This document shows positions 29,501-40,000 of a stretch of DNA of 64,000 bases, piece after piece. The position numbers were made by a program, and so were the translations under genes. Within the stretch, counting starts at the first letter, position 1. Every line of letters starts with the position of its first letter. Below the pieces are notes generated by a model that was given only the letters and a program-made list of their open reading frames with translations, did not search any database and had not been told where the DNA came from. Origin of the DNA: Balanoglossus misakiensis (lineage: Eukaryota > Hemichordata); contig CM082576.2 of assembly GCA_040954595.2 (NCBI GenBank), positions 4,154,001 through 4,218,000 on the forward strand. Reading direction: 5' to 3'.

Positions 29501-30709
29501 TCCCTCTCAAATGACTCCTTATCCTACTTATTGAGGCTATTACCCGCTTCATTAAAAAGTCAACGACCAGACACCATTTTATTTTACAAAGACAAATGAT
29601 GTTCCTCCAGGTTTCAGTGTCATCAGTAGGTCAAGGCAGAATAGAATGCCTCTGCAAGCACCAGACTGGCTTGACCACAACTGAATTGAGCTTCATGACT
29701 TCTTATGAGAAGTCCCAGAATGCATCACTCGCTCACTACTTCCTGTCTGTCCCAATGTCGAGCCAGAATCCGTATTTCACCACTCACATTCAAAAAAACA
29801 AATTTCATACTAAACTTTTCCAGTGCATATCTTTCTCAACCCTTCCTGCTAATTGATAAAAAATAAACTGAAAACGTGTTAATTAGTGAATAGTCAGTGT
29901 TAATTGTTTTCACAGAGAAATTCTTTGCAAAGTCCACATCATGACCAGTACTATTATCAATTCAACAGATTAAGTTATTCTTTGTATTTTTACTATATTC
30001 TAAAATAAAAATTAAATTGTTCTAAAAGTCAGTAGTGCATACACAGAATAGGCCAGCCATATTTGTGACCCTTATATGACCCTTACACCTTTGCATTTTG
30101 TTAGCATGACTTTAACATTTTGAGTTTTCACTCTGGAACCATACTATTTATTTTGTGCATTCTAACTCATCCCAAAAGACAAAAATATTACATTTTGTCT
30201 GTTACAAAAGGGTGACTGTTTTGCATAACTTTGAATAATGTATGATGTCATACTAAAAAAATACCAGGATGTAAGGTCACTCAGGGGTCATGAAAATGGC
30301 CTAGTCCTGTCAGATTTCTGCCTGCACACCTTGAGACTGGGGATTCAGTAATGAATCGTATTTAGGCAAGTATTTTTTTTTCTCAGTATTTATTGGGGAA
30401 GATAACAAATTTGAATGTTGAAAAGGAAGGATACTTCACCACACAAACCTGTTTTCTTGCTTCTTTTACCATGAGATTGGTGTGAAACCTGCACCACCAG
30501 AATGTGTATGCAAGTTTCACTGTTTAATACAGAATTGACAGTTTGGTAGCTGAAAACTGAAAACAGGCATTGTGCAATATGACAAATCGAAAGCAGCTGT
30601 TCTAAACATGGCACACTCGTGTCATATGAACACCACTTTAATAGATGTGTATTTAGAGGTGAGAACTTCAGGCCAGCTGTGGGGAGAAAGAGAAAAATAG
30701 CACACATAC

Positions 30710-32599
30710 CAGGTTTCATCATTGTGGAATTCCAGTTCTCCAGTGGCATCATCGTAGTCGTCTCCACCACCTTTGGCAGTGCCCTCAACAGTGTGGTATG
30801 GAACACGCACAGTGCCTCTGGCTCCTGATGACCTTGTCACCTTCACCTGCACCTCCCCGGCGGTCTCCGGCACCTTCACCATCTTCTCGTCGAAGTGGAA
30901 AATGCCGGCGTGGTCGTCGTCCAGAATGATGACGGTGGCGAAAGCGGGGTCGACGAGTCGTGCCTGGGGCGCGAGATGGTTACTCTCGAACATTCCATCG
31001 GGGCCCCCGACGCGGATGTTGCTGAGCCGCACGTAGAAGTGCTCGTCTTCTTCGAAGATGTCGTCGTCGATGATGGTCAGCTGGAACTGCTTGTGCGTCT
31101 CCCCTGGCTTAAAGACCACGGTGCCCTCGGCGAAGTGATAATCAGACCCGGCGTTGGCCGTGCCATCCTCAGTATGATAGTCCACGTAGATGGTGCTATT
31201 CAGATCGCCACCTTGGCGGGTCACGGTGACATTGAAGGTCCCGATATTTTCCATCACGGTGTATTCAGCGGGATCAAAGTAAATTCTCGCATAATTATTC
31301 TCTTGCGGAGTCTCAATCTTAACTTCTGCGACGCTGGCCCTCTTCTTGTCGAGCGTTTTCTTCAGGATATTGCCAGCCCCAACCATTTTTCTCGTCGCTT
31401 GGATTCGGTAGAAGGCGCGACTTTTCGTCTGGTGGCTCAGCGCCTCGTAATTGGCCATTTGCTCCAGGGTTTCCATGTCAGCTTCTGGGTGTTTACGCTT
31501 CATGTCACGAAGGATGCGGATCGCGTCTCTTCTACTCTCATCTAAGTCTTTGATATCGTCGAAGTCAAGATCATCGTCATCGTATCCTCGGAATTCCATT
31601 TCATCGAACTCGTGATTGACGGGGTAATGATTGCTTTTGGGGTCGCCTGGCATAGCTTCCATATTGATCTCGCCTGCTTTTCCCTTATCGCGTCGCACAA
31701 TGCTTCTGGCCTTGTACTTTTTGCGTAGAAATTTCATAAAGAAGACTTTTGTGTCCACTAAATATGCAACCACAACTAAAAGTGGAAAGAAAATAAAAGT
31801 CAGGAGGGCTTCCCAAACTTTGATAACGCCCGGAGAGAAAACAGCAAGAATCAAGTACAGCCAGACGTAGGCTAACACACTGCACGAGGCAGTCACAAAG
31901 AATACACGGAGATGCTTCAATCGACGAGTTTCGCCGTCGGGAATTGCGTATATGCAAATTGCGATGATGACAAAGAGATTGAAAGCTGCACTACCAACGA
32001 TGGTGGAAGGTCCCAGTTCTCCAGCCTCAAATTTATTGCCACAAATTTCGATGAGCGAGAGGAGGATTTCGGGCGCGGACGAACCCAAGGCCATGAGCGT
32101 GAGATTGGACACGGTTTCATTCCAGATGCGCACATTAACGACGACTTTTTCACCGCTGGGACGCCTCACAGTGACCTCTTTCTCTTTGGAGGTGATGACT
32201 TCGATGGCGGCCATGAATCGATCGGCGACGATCGAAACTCCCAGGAACAGGTAGCACAGACATGCGAAATAGACAGTCGCCCTCGCCGCCACGTCACCTG
32301 TATTCACAGGATCGGGGCTCCATTTCGGCAGCAGCACGCCCTTCGAACATGCAGAAGCATTACGCGTGCACGTGCGACCGCTACTCGCTGTCTCGTCATC
32401 GTCCAGTCCCCCATCCCCCGTGTCATTATTGTAAGGTGGCAATGTCATCCCCATTGATGGGTGCACGTTCATAAAGACTAGCCATAGCAGAGCAAGCGGA
32501 CCACACAGTCCCTTGGTGACCAGAAGAGTGTTTAACGTTATCCTTCTGGTAAAGAACCCCAGTGTATGTGTGATTTTTTTCATTGTGGTAGTGAGAGTT
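30710..32599 (-). CDS. SLC8A: Sodium/calcium exchanger (SLC8/NCX), main coding exon; partial gene
   Basis: Encodes a plasma-membrane antiporter that normally exchanges three Na+ for one Ca2+. Translation starts at 32,583 and is open for 624 codons to a donor (CTG|GTATGTG) after base 30,710, splitting codon 625. Residues 1-45 are a hydrophobic leader. Residues 100-280 hold the N-terminal membrane helices and the alpha-1 repeat, with the ion-binding motif NLTLMALGSSAPEI at 160-173 and GPSTIVGSAAFN at 191-202. A basic XIP-like segment (FFMKFLRKKYKARS) lies at 281-294. CBD1 (Calx-beta) runs about 432-556 with acidic Ca2+ ligands near DDD (506-508) and DDD (555-557). CBD2 starts about 560 and is cut by the exon end at NDET. 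Vertebrate NCX genes also code this whole part in one large exon, which ends where mutually exclusive exons begin. An acceptor before 32,599 is plausible. The rest of CBD2 and the alpha-2 half lie outside or were not recognised. Family assignment is very secure; the paralogue is not. Confidence 0.96.
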
Positions 32600-33497
32600 C
32601 TGTTCGCTCAAATAAAAGGACAAAATCTGTCATACACTCGTCTCTATGCAGACGTCAATGAACCAATTCTGAAATTAAAAAAATATACACATGAATGCCA
32701 CACTTACAAGCAACACAACACAATTACTAAATAAACAATAATCAGTAAATATCAATAAAAATGCATTTTAAAATGTACTATACCGTAGAGCATAAAATTG
32801 TCTATTATTCTATAGTGTAAACAAAGGCTGATTAGCCTGGTGCAGTACAAGCTCTACACAGCCTATATTGCTACAGATCCACAGCACTACCACTTTTGGA
32901 TGTTTTCACTAGGGAGTGGGGAACATGGTCAAGGTGGGATGGGCTATGGGTCCACAGCCCCTCTGTAACAGGCATTGTCTGGCGGTCTTGTGTCTTTTAT
33001 TGCCATTTTTTTGTTTTCACGATTTTCTTGTATCATACGAAAATATTGAAAACATTATCATCAATACGCCTCAGGAGCGCCAGAAAATGCCAGCAGGGAT
33101 GTGGGACCCATATATACAAACCTAGTTGAACGAAATGCCCAAGGCCCGCCCCCACCCATAAACAACTACACAGTAAACAATACTGTCGGTTTCATGTCAA
33201 TGCTTGAAAAGGTTATGAAATAATCGAAAGCTTACAATTAAATCGAAATATTTTCTTATTGTCTCAATGGTATATATTTGCTTAACGAATAAAATCAAAA
33301 GCATATATTTCCATTTGAAAACATGAATTATTATGCAAATATGGCACTGCAGTGAAATCGAAAACGGCACCACTGAGGAGCAGAGAGACGAACGGGTGTC
33401 ATCATCGAACATGATTTACACTTACAGTTCTAATAAACCGGGAGTCAGCATTAATAATTAACCAAAATATCTTGAAAAATATACCTATTTGACTCAC
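32600..33497 (-). other. Probable first intron of the NCX gene
   Basis: Bounded on the minus strand by a donor CAG|GTGAGT at 33,498/33,497 and an acceptor ending at 32,600 (GCGAACAG) behind a modest T-rich tract. No coding signal is seen inside. The assignment rests on the two splice sites and the position upstream of the NCX start codon. Confidence 0.5.
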
Positions 33498-33690
33498 CTG
33501 GGATACACGATAATTTATCTTTGCTTCGCGATTCACGTCGCGACAATTGCCATTCTCCACCCAGGGATATTTGAGTTGGATCGCCAGGCCGTGCGTTTTA
33601 TGTTGTCTCCCAGCAATAATAGGGCTACTGCTGCCGATGATGATCGCTCGAGAGACGCGACGATGAAATTATAGAGCAGGGACGACTACA
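33498..33690 (-). other. Probable noncoding first exon (5' UTR) of the NCX gene
   Basis: The minus strand here is relatively CpG-rich and ends with a consensus donor, CAG|GTGAGT, at 33,498. It lies about 0.9 kb upstream of the NCX coding exon, which has an acceptor just before its start codon. This fits the usual NCX layout of a noncoding first exon. The 5' limit is not visible; 33,690 is only a guess from the CpG-rich extent. Confidence 0.45.
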
Positions 33691-33950
33691 AAATCGCTTT
33701 CATATTTTCGTAACGGTGCCCCTTTGACAATCGCCAGTGGTCATCGATAGATGAACTGGAACGGGTACGCGCCTGGGCAGCCGATGAACTGGCGGCCGAG
33801 GAATCTTTCTGTCACCGGTAGCTAGCTGTTCACGGACAGAAAACTACAATCAGGCGAAACACACGGCGGCCACTTCACACAGAAATCACTCGCAAAAGCT
33901 CAACCCCTGATAAAGTGGCGCGGTGTACGCTGGGTAAAAAAGTGAAACAT
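33640..33950 (-). promoter_or_regulatory. CpG-enriched region, possible NCX promoter
   Basis: CpG dinucleotides cluster here compared with the surrounding AT-rich DNA, for example around 33,650-33,665, 33,765-33,800 and 33,845-33,925. It lies immediately 5' of the inferred NCX first exon. No clear TATA box was seen at a defined start site, so this is an inference from composition and position. Confidence 0.35.
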
Positions 33951-36536
33951 GCTGTGCGCTCCTTTCTATTTTATTTCTCTCAATTTATGCAGGAATTGTT
34001 TGACGTCACAGTATATATTAGCGTATCAACATGTCTTTGTCACGATATGACCGTGCGTGAAGAGTTTTTCACGGTTCCTTTCTCCATTCTTTATTGTCAA
34101 AAATAGGGCCTAAGTAAACATTGGTCAGTATTCTATCCCTGCGCTCTTTGCAGTAAGCTTAGTGAACATTCGCTTACACTAAGCCTCGAGATCCCATCAT
34201 CGATTCCACATTGTATTGTCTGTAACAGGTTATAAGCGATGGACACAGACTAATTTCTGGACCTCTGCGATCAAATTTTAATTTTAATGCACACAAAAAA
34301 GAATAGAAAACGCAGGAAAGACACCAAAACTTGAGCAGTGGGTGTGTCTCAGATATCATGATACTAGTATAGGCCTACAGTACAGTAAGCTTAGAAGCTA
34401 CTCGGTGACTATGGTTTAGATGACCATGTCGTGGCGCTGTTATCAAAAAGCTGATCATTTTTCTCTCCACTCTCGCCTTTAATTGGAAAACAACGTGCGC
34501 ATATGGTGGTGTAGTTGATTACGCAGACAAAAACGTAATATCCAGCGTCACGTCTTGTTGTTTTCGAAGTGAAGATCTACAATCTCCATGTAGGCCTAGA
34601 CCCATATCCCGACTCCCCAGTTCGTGCAAGAAATAGGCGGTACGTATCAACGCAACTTTTGTGTTCAAAAGCAAAGGATCCGATGATTAAAAAACTGCTT
34701 TGGTCCTCTATCAGTACATTTTGAGATTCGGAAAATAAAAAGTTTTTAAATGTTTGTTTGTTTCGTGATAAACATTTTTATGATGTCATGAATTCAATTC
34801 TTGACCTTTTCCTAAACCGCGTATTCTGAGAAGTCTAATACATGTATACAGGTTTATTTTATAGATAACAAGGACAGAGATCGATTCTTGAATCTTTTGG
34901 TGACATAACAATTAATTGCATATGCCCTCAAATCCGGAAAACCCCGTTAGGTAAAATGTGGAAGGTTTGTTCAACGCTACAGCAATGACCCAGCAAACAT
35001 CTACATGTACATGCGAAATCAATATGTCAAGAACTCCCCATCCTTCGACCTCAGAAGGAATCACGTTTGCTATTGATTATCTATAGCTATCGTAAACTCT
35101 TTGTCGACAGCGTTAATATTTAAACATTCGCCTTTTCAGGATACTTTATGACCTAGCTAACCAAGTGGGCCTATACCCGAAGACTGTCGACGTCCTTGCT
35201 GGGAGCTCACCTTCGCGCATATTTTACGTGTTTTCTGCGAGTGCTCGAGACACACACATGCACGCACGTACGCGCACACATACATAGGAGACACACACAC
35301 ACACACACACATACATAGTATTACATACATACTTACGAATGTGAACATATATTTATTTTCTATAAAGCAGAAAAAGGATAATTACAAGGATATTGCGCAT
35401 AGGCCTATTTTGCATTGGGTTGCCTTCTCGTGCACGACCGACGACATAGAACAAATCTATCCAACACTATAAACACAAATGTGCAAGTCAAATTCCTGCA
35501 AGCTACGATTTATATGTCAGCTCGGTGAAGAGTTGTTGGAATTCCTCGCATATACCGTGGGTTACGTCAACCAATCTGAATAATTCAGTTATCTCATCAA
35601 GTAGCCTACGGTCCTCACCATACTGCTAAATGAACACGAATTGCATACATAGGTTACATAAGAGGGTTCCATCTATCCTAGTCATAAAGATATTGCAAAA
35701 GCAATCTTCCGGTAACCAGAAAAAATATCTCTTATCTGAGCATCTTATAGCTCTTGATAAGGATGTTATTTTGTGTGTACTTACCAATATCATCCTACAA
35801 TCGGTTATTAACAGACTTGCCTAACTTCCAACTCGTACCATTAGATGTATTAGAATTGTCATTTCAGATGACCATGTCTCAACAAGCAGGTAAATACAAA
35901 GTGACCTCGGCCTGTTTCAATTCCCCCATTTCATTTTAATGACTAGAACTTAATTAATTTGCCAAAAGCCAATTGCCAATGAACGATCTGGAGAATGGGT
36001 ATCGCTTCGCAGCCTACTCGTATAACACACAATAAAACGACCATTAACCCAGAAATAAATTTGTACACAGAGTTTACGCTCAAAATAATACATTGCAACC
36101 ACGTGACTCACATCCCAAGTTATATTTCTCTTCTATATACAATGTGCTCCTAAATGAAGATACCGACAGAGAAATACTCTTCAAATTCCTTTGCAAGTCA
36201 TCCATCACTGTCACACAAACTGCGGCCGGCACTGGTATATGTTTCTTGCTAAATTTATTCATTAGTGTGCAAATATGGGGCTCAATAACAAAAGAAAACG
36301 TTTTATTTAATAAATACTGTTCTTTATCTCGACTATCAATCGTCCATCTCGACGGGGCGAACGGCGTATTCCTTTAGTTCATCTGGGTTTCAATCCCATG
36401 TTACCAAAAAACGCCAAAAGGCCCGGACCATGGAAACGTCATTGTGTGTGCCTCGGTTGGGATATGGGCATTCAACGGCGATTATGAATTCCTTGTCTTC
36501 ACGTGACTCCGTGATAAGCGATAATCGATCCACTGA
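33951..36536. other. Intergenic region between NCX and the FN3/VWC receptor gene
   Basis: No open frame here resembles a known protein. A CA repeat lies near 35,279-35,310. An 8-bp inverted repeat (GCTTAGTG/CACTAAGC) occurs around 34,157-34,184. Promoter sequence of the NCX gene and the 3' UTR of the receptor gene presumably occupy the two ends. AATAAA motifs on the minus strand near 36,254 and 36,302 could serve the receptor gene but are not proven. Confidence 0.5.
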
Positions 36537-36610
36537 TCATCGTTTCATCCACATTAGGTATTCTTTATCGATATCCGAGAGCGTTCTTCGGGCTGCGCGG
36601 TCGTCTGCGG
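36537..36610 (-). CDS. Possible alternative last exon of the receptor gene
   Basis: On the minus strand a strong acceptor, TTTACTCTTCCTTGCAG, ends at 36,611. Joined from 36,889 (phase 0) it would give PQTTAQPEERSRISIKNT and stop at 36,554. Joined from 36,885 (phase 1) it would give TADDRAARRTLSDIDKEYL, then MWMKR, and stop at 36,537. Base composition is CpG-rich like the coding exons. Neither joint can be proven from sequence, and both could be chance. Confidence 0.35.
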
Positions 36611-36870
36611 CTGCAAGGAAGAGTAAACCTGACAACTTCAATAGATCATGGAAATGCAATTTACGACCACTGTCTCATAAACTGATAAGAATTGTTGTAA
36701 TGAAATTATTTATGTATAGAACCAACTTCTACACTCTGAAATTGTGCAACATTTTGAGCCATATCCTGATATTTTTATATGGAGCTTTGAAGTCTGTTTC
36801 GCAAGTTTGATTGGCACATCAATTTGCTGGAATGCATGGCAAATAAAATCGACAGTTAGCGAGGGGTTTT

Positions 36871-37082
36871 TCACAGGTATATACTGACCTCTCCATCTTC
36901 AGTGTCGTATATTTTGTTTTCAAATGCCACTGCACTCCCAACTTCGTAGTCTGCCTGTCGTTTGTCCCTCTTGTAGATGTAGATGTACGCTACGAAGGCA
37001 AGCGTTGCTGTGACAACTGCTGCTACCACACAGACCCCTATAATGATAGCCTTGCTGGTGGTCGTTGCCGATTTTCTTTCTT
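36871..37082 (-). CDS. Receptor exon 14: transmembrane helix and cytoplasmic tail
   Basis: A short stalk (EERKSATTTSK) leads into a hydrophobic segment from AIIIGVCVVAAVV to YIYIY, followed by the basic stop-transfer KRDKR. The tail contains several tyrosines (QADYEVG, NKIYDTEDGE) and ends EVSIYL before TGA at 36,873-36,871. Potential donors GAG|GTCAGT (after 36,889) and TCA|GTATAT (after 36,885) lie just before the stop, so the tail may be spliced to another exon. Confidence 0.85.
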
Positions 37083-40000
37083 CTGCAACAAAAATCACCA
37101 GACCGGAAATGTGTTACGATTACAGTTTGATTTAATTAAGTTCGTTTGGCAGTTATTCAACTTTTTAATTATTTTAAAAAATGGAACGGCGCAAACATGT
37201 GCAGAAGCCGCATAGATGCGGGAAGCCATCGAATTCATGAAGTCATTCGAAGTGATTTCCACGCAGTTTCCAGTGCATATGACGTCATCCGCGTGCGACA
37301 ATAAGCTTATAGGTCTATACTTTCAGTGTAAAATATCGTCTGGTGACGGTGACACAAGAGTGCAGCTATATTAATCAAAATCGAACACGACTGTATACTT
37401 ATCTTTTATTACTGATATTTAAATCGTTCAGGGTCGTTAAATTGTAGGATTTAATTCTTACGTCATTATATCTCCAGGAAAGAAAGATGATCGTGGCATT
37501 TTATTGTGACAATTTCACTATTTTGCACCGGATTTGTAGATTTTTTTATTGTCCCTTTTCATGATCGGTAGTTCTCTGTGCCCTAAGGATTGTGGGTCAG
37601 ATATTTAATGCATCTGAAGTACGTGCAGATAAGTATTTTTATCACGTGTTCTAAAAGGGCGACTGAGAATGTCGTGCCCATACGTGTTTACCGCTGAGCG
37701 TAGAAACATATGACAGAACAAAATTGTCCGTTTATTTTTGGTCTTAGGCGATAGAATATTGGACTATAAAGCGCGTTGAGGTTCTCCTCATTCGAGCTGA
37801 GATGAATTTAGCCAACAACTGACCAAACCAAGGGTATGCCACGTGGCCAAACGTTATTCATATCATCAACATTTGGTTCAACGTCTGGTGCCAACCGACA
37901 CAAATACTACATGACGTCATATCTAATAAATACGGCCAGTTTTCTGAAGTTTACGGGTACAACATTTCAACGTAATACCACACCAATGAACCTCATCGCC
38001 CATATTTGAAATAACATGCAAATTGCATGAATATTTTAAAATCTATTCGCTGTATAATATTCAGAATACATCTGATAACTGGTAATCGAAATAATTTTTT
38101 GCTGAGAGTTTCCTCGGCTGAATGGGCTGATTCAAACTTCTTGTTTGGTACATTATTCGGAAACCAAACCGCCAGTTGTTGATACATTTGTGGTCCTTCC
38201 GAAAATAACCTTCTCGTCCAGAAGGATAATCTATTTTTGCGACCATCGGACTGGTATCCACATATTTTTTGGCTGGCAAAAAACAGAAAGCGTTTTCTTC
38301 ACGAGCAGTGGCGCTGTTCACTGCATGACTCAGAGCGCCACCAGCGTCGAACCGTTAAAACTTCTCGTATCTACTCACCTGTTACTGGTTTTGTTGAAAT
38401 GATTGCCAAATTCGATTTTATTTCCCGGAGCACTGTACCATTTCCCCAGATTCCAAGAAGCAAGACTGAATATTTGTGTTGGCTTTTTAAATTAGATATC
38501 TCCACTGAACTGACGTCGTATCGAACTTGCACTTTCCCGAGAGAATCGTCGGTGGTGTCGTTGTAGACCACCTGCAAAGTTCGAAGATGGTCGATAATGT
38601 CTGCAGGCAAAGACCGCCATGAGACTTTTATTGAACTGTCCGTGACTGAAGATATGTAGATGGTCATTGGCATTATGAACGGCATTGTGGACGGGGAACC
38701 TGCAAAACAAACAAACAATATTGGGTGCAAAGCGTGCAACAGAGGTGTTTGAATGTGAATATGAAGAACTTCGATCTACCCACCACAGGTGATAATTTGT
38801 AGATGCAGAGAAATTATTCGCATGATTATTCATGTAAATACATTATCAAAATGCCTCCATCTTTGGCCGACATGTGGAACGCATTGGCATAAGCTTTCTC
38901 TTATTTTTCTCATTTCAGGTCACGTCCATCAACGCATGCTCCTATTGGTAGACTTGTCTGTTGAATATAATCTGCAAGTGATATGCTTTCTGCAATGTTA
39001 TATGAAATTGTCCTTGAGTATACCTGTGTTTTTCGTGTGTACTGTAACAATATTTGAATCCAAGTGAATGCTAAGCACCGACTGCTCAATCAGCACCACT
39101 ATCTGCGTCAGATACGTTTTCCCAGACTCTAGGCCGATCAGAGTGAAGTTCATCGTGGATGGGTGGAGCCTCTCCGATTTCTGCCAATCGCTGGCCGCGA
39201 GGAGATCCTTGTGCTTCACCACCAGACCAGTAATGTAGCGCCGTTGGAGGTCCGTTAGTCGCGACCACCGAATCACAGCCATCGAGACGGTGACGTCAGA
39301 GACACTGATGTTGATTGACAGCAAGGATCGCGGCGGGAGGACGGACGGTGGTGGACGATGTGTAGGTAATATTCCTGAAGGGGAAAATTAAAAAAAAAAC
39401 TCTTTTCGAGCATTAAATTAAATACATGCCACTTTCAATTGTACAAGACCACAGAAGCAATATTAAAAATATATTAAAATTATAATATCTAAGTTTCTCG
39501 CCATTCCTTACCTGGGTGACAAACCCACTGTTGGCAACAAGTGTCGGGAACGTCGACAAGGGCGGCTCGCGGACAATCGGTCGGTGCGGTTGTGGTATCG
39601 GGACAGAGATGCTGACATGTGACAGCGCCATCAGTGCAGAAACATCGTTGATCGCACCCTTCCCGCCATTCCTCTCCGTTAAGATAGGTTCTGTTGTTAC
39701 GACGGCAATCACCTTCTGTAAATATTATGTTTGCAAAGTGGAAAAAAAAGTTAAGGCACCAATACTGCAAAACAAACCAATTCATGGCGAAACACCAACT
39801 TCAAATAAAAATTGTCTTCTTGAAAGAAAGTTGACGAACAATCTCCACACTTGTTTTATCCCCAGACATACTTTCTCTTATTACATTTTCCGAGCAGTAG
39901 GTTGTCATTTTGGGAGCCGCAAAAACGAAATTGGCAACACTAAAGATATCAACCATAGACAGTTTCATCTATCTTGTACTGTGTATGTTCGAGGTACTAG

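Larger units (their letters stand above)
1..30709 (-). other. Inferred large intron of the SLC8/NCX gene; no recognisable exon
   Basis: The NCX coding exon ends at a splice donor at 30,709-30,708 (minus strand), so this stretch should be intron at least until the next NCX exon. I looked on the minus strand for the expected downstream parts (the alternative CBD2 exons with their acidic DDEEYE-like motif, and the C-terminal alpha-2 repeat) and recognised none. The longest open frames here, such as 14,224-14,664 minus, resemble no family I know and run through homopolymer or simple repeats. The region is AT-rich with microsatellites, a minisatellite and two copies of a small inverted-repeat element, listed separately. 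That it is intron throughout is inference; a nested or unrecognised gene cannot be excluded. Confidence 0.55.

Noticed and set aside
30895-31545. 216-codon open frame on the plus strand
   Set aside because: It is antisense to the NCX coding exon. The minus strand encodes a clear NCX protein, and the plus translation resembles nothing and is a by-product of GC-rich codons.
31912-32457. 181-codon open frame on the plus strand
   Set aside because: Antisense shadow of the NCX alpha-1 region, with no family resemblance.
34157-34184. Short inverted repeat GCTTAGTG/CACTAAGC
   Set aside because: Only 8 bp and single copy, so it is expected by chance in 64 kb.
36430-36810. 126-codon plus-strand open frame
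   Set aside because: No homology and no neighbouring plus-strand exons. The CpG-rich part is better explained by a possible last exon of the receptor gene on the minus strand.
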